NCBI RefSeq assembly: GCF_001949145.1
Contig: NW_019091521.1
Location: 1,072,710 to 1,136,709 of the forward strand
DNA: 64,000 bases
Direction of reading: 5' to 3'
Origin: Acanthaster planci
Lineage: Eukaryota; Echinodermata; Asteroidea; Valvatida; Acanthasteridae
Made by a program: the position numbers and the translations under genes
The notes under the pieces: generated by a model
What the model was told of the DNA's origin: nothing
What the model saw: the letters and a program-made list of their open reading frames with translations, nothing else
Databases searched by the model: none
Part shown: in pieces, positions 1 to 11,600 of the stretch
Position numbering within the stretch: position 1 is the first letter of the stretch
Layout of the letters: the number at the start of each line of letters is the position of its first letter

Positions 1-900
1 TCAAAAGGAGAAAAAACACTCTATCTCCATCGAAAACTATGGCCAAGCATGCCATTGCGATATACCCATGTTTGCAGCTCATTTCATGGTTGCATAATAC
101 ACTATGAGTCCCGAAAACATGCTGTTTTAGTAGAAAACAGATTTTATCTATTTCTGCAAAGGAAAGTATTTTGTTAAACACATATCTGTTCTACATGCTC
201 CAGAAACTTACTTCCATGAACCCGCGATTCTTGTAGCTGGCATACACATTTTGATGCCCGACAAAGCTTTTTCACGTTGATGGCTTCCATTTTTCTTTTA
301 GCAACACGCTGAACGGAGCCAAGCCAAACCCTCGGCGAGTGCGCCACAATTGGCCAACGCCCGGGTCATATTTTTTTCCAGTATTTAGTTTGGTGCTGTA
401 TTTCCTCTTTCCCAGCGTGTGAGCAATGAAATTTCGCATGGTCGAAATGAAAACTACCGCAGTTGCTTTACAGCAGGCATTACAGGCAGAGGTTACCCTA
501 CAGAAGTACAGTAAAATACCATACCGAAAATTTGATGATTGGCTAAAAAGTCAACAAAATGCTCATCAACTAAAAGTAAGTTGGTACACATGGGTAAAAT
601 CAATGTAAATCAGACACACGATTGGGTGTTGGCTTTTTAAGAGCGAGAGCCAATAAACAGATTATCGTCTGGTGACGACTTCAGCCTCTGAGGCATTGTT
701 GTCAAAGATACTCAAGATACTCAATAATCCCAATTTCTCAATCCTGTAAGACGTCAGAGTTATCACGCGCTTTCAGCAGTTCTATATTACTTCATTTAAT
801 TCATATACATGCGTCTGCTTGATAAAATTCTGGAATCCCCCAAATCAACTTAAATCCAAATTCCAAATGTTTCCATGCTGATCACGTCAAAAAGGTTGAC
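1..900. repeat. Array-flank segment homologous to the A-B spacer
   Basis: This stretch aligns by eye, in the same orientation, with about 17240-18610, the spacer between genes A and B. Shared landmarks are the AGAAAACAG block near 140 and 17360, ATTTTGATG near 250 and 17460, TTTACAGCAGG near 468 and 17996, and CAATAAACAG near 651 and 18172. Because the 17.2-18.6 kb copy lies just upstream of gene A, this copy may lie just upstream of a further ALP gene beyond the left edge; that is inference. Around 404-445 it keeps only the two ends of the roughly 0.3-kb element that is longer at 17673-17990. I see no gene in it; the 60-codon frame at 426-608 has no recognisable features. Confidence 0.6.
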
Positions 901-969
901 AAAGCCCGCTATTTATCTTGTAAAAAGGTGGTGGCGCGCTTCCGGAAACCTACGATAGGAAAAATAACT

Positions 970-2620
970 TGCAAACTTTTTCGTTCAGTTACTTTTTAAA
1001 ACTCTACTCTTGAAAAGGCCTTATGTAAAATATTTGCTAGCATATCAATTTATAGAAACTGAAAAATTACCTGACCTAAAAGAGAAATATTATGCCAAAG
1101 ATTGACCTATCACTTCCAAAAATTTGAAATACATGAAAAACAGTGCAATTCAGTAGTGTCGTGCGCAGATAAACAGTAACGGAATTATACTTCATGGTAG
1201 TCTTTCTGTAAAACCAACATAAAAACAGACCAAAATATGTTAAGAATTTCGTAATTTATAATAAAATAAACTTAAAGCAATAACCTGCTTTAACGAAAGA
1301 TTCTAAAGTATAATCTAACCTCTGCTGACAAGAACTAAGTCAGATCAACTCGACTGAATCTAAAGTCCATCGATTACAGGTAGGTGAATGTTTGCAACGT
1401 TTTACCATAGAGGAAGGATACAGAAGGAGTTTGAACTGCCCAGGCTACAACATCTGGCCAATTACCGCTTTCTGGCATGTCTGGTATGTCCATAGTCAGA
1501 GGGCAGTGAACACTTGCTACGCAGCATGTGTTTTACAACCACAATACCCCTTCGTACCCTATGATCACCGCCGCAATTTATCAATGGTAGTCTGCATCCT
1601 TAAAACGTCTTGTCCTGAGGTATAGGATATTGAATGTTCATGCCATTGTTGGTGCTTGGTATGATCTCATGACAACAACAAATTTAATGTATGTGCAGTT
1701 GCTTGCATTACGCTGTGTGCCCTAAATCTTTATGTGCAGTCATTGCCTTTGATAAGCTCTTTCTTCTGGAATTTTATTTTAATAAATAGCCCGGTTGTTT
1801 ACAAGATTTTGTGGGTTTGTTTGAGTCAAATTTATTATGGCATTTGTACAAGAGCACATTTTAAGAGATTTCACGATCACTCCCTGTGATGAAAAAGCGG
1901 ATTCTGTTCCTAATTAACTAAGCTTTCCAGTAGTAGTGACAATTTTGTTGGCCAGTATTAGCCAAATTCATACCAAGTCTTTGAACACTGATGTATTGGA
2001 CGGAGGAGAGTAAAACTACAAACTTTGCACGGACAAGTTTATTTACAATGGCAAAAGTGAGTCTAATATCAGGGATTTTCTCCATTTCATGGTCACAGCG
2101 ATAATTTGTTTTTAATTGCAAGCAAAACTATATGTATTACTATAAAATTACTGGCCCTGCTTGTTCAGCTAAGATGCCCGCAGTAATCAGGCATTTGGGG
2201 CATTGTTTTTCATTTTTCATCTGAAGCAGCGGCGACCATCATTGAACACTTTTGTAGTACCTGAGTTGCAACTCCTTCTGTGTCCTTCCTCTATGGGTGT
2301 GCAGTCCCGTTTCCACGTAAGTAAGGGGGATGAAAGCGATGTGCATGAACAATGAGACCTAGGAACAATACTGCTGGGAAGTGAAAGGTCGTTAATGAAA
2401 TTTGTTTTTTATTCATGTCCGGTTGACTTCCCTTCATATTACTTGACGAGGAGAAAGGGAAAATTTCGATATAATGTTTCTTTGGGTGGTTTCAGTAAGG
2501 AGTCATTCTTCCAAAAATAGTGGAATGTGATAGGACGGCCCCATGTAAAATCCCCATGGGCGCAAGGGTTCCGGAAGCTCTCTGGGTGAACTTTTACTTT
2601 CAGGTTCTATTACCTCACTG
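970..2620 (-). repeat. Dispersed repeat, inverted copy of 61930-62660, interrupted
   Basis: The reverse complement of about 2380-2620 matches 61930-62195. The reverse complement of about 970-1385 matches about 62270-62660, for example GGAAGTGATAGGTCA and TTCTTGTCAGCA in both. The roughly 1 kb between these blocks here (1386-2370) has no counterpart in the right-hand copy, so one copy gained or lost sequence. No convincing coding frame runs through it. It lies directly beyond the stop codon of gene A, so the gene A 3' UTR probably runs into it. The family is unknown to me. Confidence 0.6.
2408..2413 (-). terminator. Candidate poly(A) signal for ALP gene A
   Basis: AATAAA reads on the minus strand about 220 nt past the gene A stop codon. 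This is a reasonable distance for a 3' UTR, but the hexamer is common in AT-rich DNA and no other evidence supports it. Confidence 0.3.
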
Positions 2621-2634
2621 GCTATTCAAATTAA

Positions 2635-5600
2635 TTAAGGGTTGCCCATGTTTAAAAATATCGTGACCATTGCTACGCCCCCGGTTAATAATGACGTGGC
2701 CCCGCCCTTCACACCACCACAGGGATTCACGTATTCCTCGCAGTGTTTCTTGTCCCCCAGACAGGCGGCGTAGCGCACCACGTGCGCCATGTAGTTCTGC
2801 TCGTGGACACCGTGAAAGAGGTGCGACATGGGCCCGTTGGCGTAGATCGCCACGTCCTCCCCACCGTGAGTTTCGGAACCCTTGGGGACTATGGCTGGTT
2901 GAATGAACCGCGGAGTTTCTGGAAGTAGTACAGCGTTTTTAGATTTTAGCAAGTTCCCTCTGAGGGAAATCAATTTACGAACTGTGCCTGGCAGTTGCTG
3001 AAGATTTCGAAAAGCACGCCAATCCAATCAACCACTGCTATTAACAGACGGGGCTTTCAAAGAGCGTGCAAAGGTTCCAGTATAACACACTACAATAATT
3101 ACAACAACATTCTCAATGTCATTTTGTGTGGCGGTTGGCACAAAAAAGGAAAACGGGATATTATTCAATCCGGCTTGTGTTGTACAGTGAATATATAAGG
3201 GAAGGAAACGTATGATGATGTCCGTGGTACTTCTTTTGTTTTTTATTTTTTATGCACTCTCATTTCAATTGAAAATGATCAATGTTTAGGAAATTTTATA
3301 ATTTACCACTTGCCTTGAAGTTCATTTTTTTTCCAAGACAAAAGTTAACCTTACAAAGCTTTACGGCTCTATCATCTAATTCTCTTTCTTACCTGTGTCT
3401 ACGTCGGTGAGGTTTCGTCTTGAACCCGAAAGTTTGTAGCTGCTTTGCTCGGCAATGCCCCCTGGTCCATTACTGTAACCGATCGTGGTGAATGGGAGAT
3501 CGTCATCACCGACTCCCAAGTCGTACAAACCTGAAACCGCGAAATCCAATGTTACATTTTGTTTGTCTACAATTCGCAGAAAAAAATCGGTAAGCTTTGC
3601 TTCGTTTAATCAGCTTATAGTAAAATTACATGTAAAACTGTCTTTTAGTGACTCGTTGTCAGAAGTATTTGCTTACTAAGCTAGCAAAATTTCTAAAGCA
3701 AAGATCTATGGTAAGAGGGTAACCTAAACAGTACAAGGTTGACACCATGCTTGGAAATTAACCGAAAGTTAAAGTTTCGTTAGTTAACCCATTATCTTCC
3801 ACAAAGACAATAACAACCAATACTACCTGCAACTTACACTTGCACGTAGGCTTATAGCTTCCAATTGGGACTTGCATAAAGGTCTGTTCGTACTAGAACG
3901 TCCGTGGGCACCTGACCTACAGGTTATCAAGAGTTGTTGGGGTTTCTTGGTCAGGGAGCTAGACTACTATGTAAAATGTAAGTGGAATCTTAAATTTGAA
4001 AAGTTTTTCTTTCGCGCCAATACAGAGCTTATACCCTGTTAGGACATATTTTTGTTTTAAATTCAATGAAAAGAATTTATAGATCGTTTAAAGACATATA
4101 TGAAGATCTCATTTCATCGCGGGTACATTGTGCAGGCCCTCTATCAGTATTCCTCGTAAAGTGCTAACTGAAGGTCATTGTACATGTTACCTAAAATAGG
4201 ATTGCCCCGGCTAGGGTAGCCGCCTATGGTCATCACGTGGCTATGGTCGGCTGTGACAATTACTAGCGTGTCTTCCTCATTGGTCATTTCCATTGCTTTG
4301 GTAACCGCTGCTTCAAAGGCTACGGTATCGTTGAGGGCATTGCCTGCGAAGCCGCCATGGTGGGCGTGGTCTATACGGCCACCTTCAGACGAGCGCATAC
4401 AACAAAAAAAATACAGCAACAGGGTCATAATTGTTTCCAACAAACTTCTTCACATTATGAATAAATTGCATTTTCCCACGTGGTACGTGTAACGGCAAGG
4501 CCGACATGTTTAGCTTTACAGGGTTCAATGTGAGGAGAACCATATTAAGTTTCTAACTTAATCCGGAGCAAAACATGCGCAACATTTTTCTTCTTTGCAC
4601 ACAATTCCCAACGGCCACATGGTTATATGCACTGCCGTGCCCACGTACCCTACCACTCATTAACGCCAACTAATGGCATTCAGCTATGCTTACCCTCTAC
4701 CATTAAGAAGAAACCGTTTGTGTCTTTCTGCAGGATCTGAATGGCCTTCTCTGTCATTTCGGCGATAGACGGTTCGTTGGTCCGCTCAGCCTCATACTGC
4801 ATGTGACTGGCCTCGAACAGACCTGTAACACAGAATCAGTAGTTGATGAATATCCGTGCAGGGCGCAGTACGGCCGCCAAGAGTTCACACACAAGGCAAA
4901 CCATCGTGCCCTTGAGTGTGTACGCTATCTTATCTTCACCTTTTTCTCGAGAGCTGCGGCATGGTTCTGCATCGAACCTCCCTTCCTTGGAGGAAGAAGG
5001 TTATCCGATGCTCTACAAGCAAACCGGTACGTTTTGCTGGTAGACCCCTCCCACACGTCCATCCGGGGGGGGGGATCTACAGTGCTTACCGTACCCGTAG
5101 AAACACTTAAATGCAGAGTAGCACCTAACTCAGGAGGTGGGTGGGAGATGGTACTGTGTGACAGGATTGAGCAAGGGTTAATTACAGATACGTGTCCATG
5201 ACTGAAAGTATGGTAATACGAGTAAGCTAGGAGAGACAAAGCCAAGCTTACCATAACCCTGTGCCTAATGTCGAAGGAAGCAGAGTGTAAGTGTATTGGA
5301 GGATTTCCAGCACGCTGTTTGTAAAATGTCTGTTTACTAAGTGGAACTCCCTTAAAGTAAGCCCATGAGGTTGCTGCTGCTCTGATATCCTGTGCTGTAT
5401 AAAAAATCAGGAGTTCTGTTCTGATGAAGCCAGCCAGTTCTGATTGGTGGACTGGATAGCTGTTGCGATCCTGCTCGTGACTGTTTCTCGAGATGCTGGA
5501 CATGAGGAAGAACCGATGTGATGAAATGACTCGTAACATCTCCCCGGATGAATGTGGTCCAGTTGAGATACCACTTCATGGCTCGAAGTAGCCACCAGTT

Positions 5601-8600
5601 CTTATCTGCAGCACAGCTTAGCCGAAGTGAATGCTCGGAACGAACGTATCATTAGGAACAAAAGGAGTCTGATTGGGTCCATTGAGGAACGAGCCCTGAT
5701 GAACCAATCTTACTCAATGTGGTTCCCAGAGAATTATGTCCAGGGTCATTTGGTGAGGCCCGAACTTCGCTCCCCGTCACGATCAAGCTTCCACAGTGCA
5801 TGACGACGGCGGGTCCTATGAGGGGAGAGCTTTATTACGAGTGGGAGACTTCGCAATGAGCAATTCGCGGAAAATGTAACCCTAGTCGTGGTTATGTAAG
5901 ACTTTTGAGCTGTCGGGGAACCTTCCATGAATGGCCACAATGGCCGACCATTAATTTCTTTATGACGGCTTCTGAGAGACCAGCGTTGAACAGGTAGATG
6001 AAGAAGTCGCCAACAACGGTCAGAGTAAAATAGATTGAACCGATAGCGTCCCGCCCATGCCATTTATAGTAACTGCCAACGAGGCAGCTTCTACCGAAAG
6101 GCCACTTCGTTCGACAATACCCAACAAGTCAAGTTGAGACTTTCGGAAGCTGGATGACTTATGTTTGAACTCCATTTGGAACAAAAATTCCGGATGATAT
6201 AGAAGGACCAACGGGTTGTGGACCGGCAGACTGATGAATCATGGGAACTAAAGCTGCAAGGCTTGCAATGTTCCCCGTCCGATTTTCAGGAGTACCAGTG
6301 CGATCGGTGATATCAACGGAAATGCATATAAGGACATTCTGGTCCAAGGGATTGAGAGAGCACCAGTATGCCATGCCAGAGGTTCTGTTTTTTGAAGCAA
6401 AAAATTGTAGTCAGTTGTGGGCTTGTGATGCAGACAGGCCTATGTATGGGTGATCGATGGGCAGGAAGCCCTGTTCGGGGTTTTTAATTCTATTTGCTGG
6501 CCGATGAGGTAGCCTGGAGAGGGCATCATGGCATCGGCCACAGTGTTGTTCGTGCCTAGGACGTACGTGGCTGTCAGAGTTATACCAGATTCGCGGTTTC
6601 AATGCGGCATGTCCCATGCGAAGAGAAAAGCTGGTATGGCCGCTTGTGTGCCTTGCAGATGATGCACGCTACCACTGTGGTGTTGTTGCATTTGATGAGG
6701 ACTGTGCGGCCAAAACACGGGGTCTCTTGTCCGGGAGATCGCTGTTGTCCTAGCCGAACTCCTCTTTTAATGGGATATTTCCATAACAAGAAAAATGAAT
6801 ACAAACGAGACAAAACGATTCTACTATTTACGAAATAGATTAAGTAAACATTCCCTCAGCGGATGGAGGATGGTGAAGACAAATCTGAGAGATTGACGAA
6901 GGAAGTTTTATGATCAATCACGCCAAGAGAGGAGAAGGGAAGATAAGATGGCAGATATGCCGCATGGCACAGTGTGTAGCCTCTCGTTTGAACTGTTAGC
7001 AGAGATATCGGACCCTCTCAGAAAATATGTATTTGTTGTGGCTTAACGGGTAAGATGAGCACTATTTTGTTTGCAAGTGACTTTTATCACACGCGTACGC
7101 ACAACGAATTATTTGCTCCCATTGGTTGAACGGACAGGTTCCGTGTTAACTTCCGGTTCCCAGATGTAACTGTATGTGAGGTAGGCGTGGTTTGAACTTA
7201 AGTGATGTCACACTTACAAAACGGATACACTCCACTAGCTTCAAACAGAATATCCTCGTGCGTATAAGCGAGATGCAGAAATTTCTTTCTCAGGTCTATT
7301 TTTCCGCCTTATGCCACTGATCGATGAGACTCATCCACAGGTATCAAAACAAATGAGAGAAAGTGCATGAACTGGACGAGGAAGTCGACCTAGTAACCCG
7401 ATATTGGTCTAACACTTTCAACGATGCACGCCTCAGTGGAAAACGAGCGCACAAAACGGCGCTTGTCAAAATTACATCCTCCTTGTGTAGAGGTGAAAAG
7501 CTATGTGCTGTCTAAAAGTTTAGAATTCCATAGATCAGCAGAGACCTTTTTTTTTAAAGGGATGTCTTTGCTAAGTAATACCATAAATCGTGTTTTTCCC
7601 AAAGAAGGCCCAATAACAGTAGGCCTTTACCCTTTTTTTCTGTTGCAGGGGGCAAAATAGGAAAGGAATACATACCAAGGAGAAACTCAGTGCTTTCGGG
7701 ATCCACGTTATTAAACTGCTCCAGGTTCCACACAAAGTGACTCGTTTGGGCTTTTTTACTGGCCAACCATTCATCTGTGAAGAAAGGCTAAAAGTCAGAC
7801 GGGCAGAAGAAAATAAAATCTAATAATTAGGTTGAAATTCGGGGACTTTTATTGTCAAATTTCTTAATGAGTGGGTCGTCTACAGTTGATTACGCCGTTG
7901 CTGAAGTGGCAACATGCGTCATAATGCAGAGATGCATAAAAGCGACAAAAAAGGTCCTTATACAATTCTGGTTTGCATTAAATTCTTTTTAATATTTAAA
8001 AGATAAAAACGTTTGTTTTCTCTATGTTTGTAGGAGTATTTAAATCTATTGTCTACATAAGATTACCTATAAGATTCCGTCCGTCTGTTCGTTGACCTTT
8101 CAAGTGTGGATATTCGTAATCACTGAAGTTGTTAGGTGTCATCTCTCGTCTACCCCCGCCCATGATGACCTGGGAATAGATGACAAAATTTATAGCAGTT
8201 CTGTCTGTAGTTTAGCTATACCAAGAATGATGCAGATGGGAGAACCCCCCTTTTCCAATGCAAGCAAGCAATTGATACCAATAACTGGAACGCGCAATTT
8301 CGAATTTGAGTCTACGAGAACCGCAAGAAAATGGATAAAAATCGAGTGTGGCCAATCTCAGGTGGAACACGACCGTGTGCTTTTCTCACTGACACATAAT
8401 TAGCAAAGCACATCTAATGATTTAATTAAAATACCACGATAATGCAACACCAGGAGACGGCGGACAAAGCCAAAAGGCAGCCACCCATCTCAACACATAA
8501 AGTTCATTATACTTACAGATGTGGTGTGTGCAAAAAGCATGCCTGATGAAGTTTACCACTCCAGCATTCAAAGGTTGTATAATATACCGAAACCGAGTGT

Positions 8601-11600
8601 CATGTACTGCTTAATAGAAAGTTTCAGCAGAAAACAGTTCACCAACAAAGTGACATTCATTCACGCATGCGCATAGATGACCATGACAGGTCAAATGTGT
8701 AAAATCGGTTCGTTGGAAATGCACAGGGGCAAGAACTTCGCGGTCATTTTCTCCCAGATTCTTCTTTTTTTTTCGTTTTCATTTTCTTTTACTTTGGGCT
8801 CCGTAACCTAATAACTATGAACCTTTGTTAAACCCTGTCGCCAACGGAAGTTATTAATCTTCACTCTTTATATCGGTGTGATCTTGTTTGATTTCTCTGT
8901 TACATCTGAGAAACTTCGGGCTTTTTGAGTGATTTAAACTCATTAATAGAGCTAGGACACTTTCGGATTGTAGGGATGCAAGTTTAAAAGGGTTCATCGG
9001 ACAGGTCAGGACGAATCTCAACATTAAGCCTTGATTCTTTGCCTGAATCAAGACTGCTTCACCTTGGTGTTCTTCCCCAGCGTGACCAGTTGGTGTGCGA
9101 TATCGGTGCATCCAAACGCAGCTTCCTTCTCCGGGATGTCCCTGTTGTTCTCCCAGCCACGGTCTGGCGAGTGCGCGTACAAACTAGACGGTGTAGCGTG
9201 AGTCACGCGGGCTGTTGTCACAAACCCTGTTGCCTTGCCTGAAAAATAGCGCAATTTTAATGAACGTTCATAATCATTTGTGTGTTTCACAGGATCAAAT
9301 GACGAGATAATACCAAGAAAAAAACACACAAAAAAACATCAAAGGCAACCACAATGAGCGAATAAATCTAATCAGTCCAAACGAAAAACAAACAAAAACA
9401 AAGAGCCGTCAAAGGAAAGATCAAATGCACAATAACTGCATTATCGCACGAAGGAAAACACATCACACTGCAGAAGGGGTATGAGATTTGGTTACCTTCC
9501 TTTTCGGCATCAATCATGACCGAGTCTACTGCAGCGTTCAAGCTGGACTGGCAGTTTCCCGCTATTGCCGAATCGTCTAGCCCAATTATTTCCTCCTTGG
9601 TTTTGACGCCGCAAAAGTACGCTGTGGCCGTGCCAGCCGAGTCCGGTACTTGCCGGTTAGTATTGTAGGTCTGCCGGTTAAGGAGGGGGACAAATATTAA
9701 TGTTCAGCTATAAGAAGCATGAGGAAGGAACAGGACAAGTGAAGACACTGCGCGCTCGTCATTGTCGGTGCCTTATATTAGTCCAACTGTCAATTCAGAA
9801 GCATTTGAGGGTGGGTATGAGGGGTATAAGCCCCTCTTCATTGTCAGCCATGGACCAATAGTACCAGTGCCGGAAGTACTCTAGGCAGTGTTGGAGTCGA
9901 GTCCTCAAATCCAAGTACAGAGTACTCCGACTACTTTAGGGGCCGAGTGCTGGGCCGAGTCCAAGTACACTGGTAACGAGTCCAAGTACATCAAAGGCCG
10001 AGTACTGGGCCGAGTCCAAGTACCTTAGTCCGAGGAGATTTGCAAAGCAGTACAATAAACAAATAAGTAAATAATTAAAACTGGATTACACAGGCATCTT
10101 CATGCAATACAAATCTGCATTACCATGTGGATATTCACACCTTTTATTCGTGTGAAAATGTCGATGCATAAATTACCATTTCTAAACAATGAGGCTTATG
10201 AACACCTAACGAACTCCCGATGATCCTCATAGCCACATTTAATTATATTTGAAATCGACGATATATTCAACGAATGAAAAGGCCAAGAAAAGTGAAATAT
10301 CTGAACTTCCGAATCCGAACTTCGGCAATGGTCTCTGCACGGAAACATGTACAAATGCGTCGTCCTCAAGTGCACGCACAACGTACCGCTAAAATGTGGC
10401 ATAACTCTAGCCTGTCTCGGGATTCACAAATCAGTACTATATCCGCGGTGTGGAGACGGGAACTAGACAAAAACCTTTAATTAAAGATCAACCCTCTTAC
10501 CCAGAGAGCGTTAAGCCGCCGCGCCCAGCGCGGTCGATGCATTCGAGAGGAATCGATTAAGCGCTGTACTCGAATTCTACCTTCGGGTACTGGAACCGAG
10601 TACTGAGTACTTGATGTTCGAGTACATCCAAGATTCGAGTACAAAAATAGAGTCTAGGCCAAGTCCAAATGATTGCTAGATGGATGATAGATTGGGTGAG
10701 GTGTGGGTGGACAGTCAAAGAGTGAATTTGGTCAGTTCAGATTTGAATCTTGAGACGTGAAGTCGGTGTGCTGCTTTCGATGATTGTACCTCCCACCCAA
10801 GAGCCACAAGGCGTAGTGCCAAAGCTGTACCAGGCCAAGAGCGGCTTTTAGGCAGCGATAAGTTCGTCAAGCTAAAATTTCTGCAAACATGTAGCTGCTG
10901 TTTTAAGTAAGTTTTGACGGCTTCACCAGCACACACCACATATTAAATATTTATTCAGCCATCCATCACAGCCGTAAGTTCCTATTTGGATGCCTGTAAT
11001 TAATAGAGTATTGCTAAGTAGTTTGAAAATGTTTAAGAGAACTTGTTGAATTTAAAATTGTATGATTTTGCAGTACCAGAAGATAACAAGTGGATTTTGT
11101 ATGTTTAAGTGTTGTGATGAGTTTTTGGATTTAATGGAATAACCTGGTAAAACTCTTGAAAGCATATACATGTATTTAGAAGCATTGAAGTGCCTTGAAA
11201 TAAAGAAGATTTATGGCCCTGATCAGGAAAGCAGGAAAGCGGTTCTGGTTAAGACGTACATGTAACAGAAACTTTGACTGTGCAATTAAAATAGAAAGGA
11301 ATGTAATGATCAAGGTTTATTATAGATATGCAATGTCTTTGGAAGTCCATTTTATTATGCAACAATTTATAGATGGTTTTCTGATAGGTTACAAAACACC
11401 CCGCTGTACCACTGTCCTAGTCTGATGAGCACAGAGACCGAGCTAAGGTGCACAAACCAAGCAGGAAGACTGGGACTGCAGTTACCCAACAGATCTCTCT
11501 GCTTAGCCATATCGAGAAGTCGGTACATGTATCTATTTAACAACATTAAAATAATTGATTATCTGATTGTATAATTTTTAAATAAGTCTTTAAATCATTT

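Noticed and set aside
2670-2928. Plus-strand frames overlapping the last ALP exon (also at 18744, 35466 and 57225)
   Set aside because: All are antisense shadows of the GC-rich C-terminal ALP exons.
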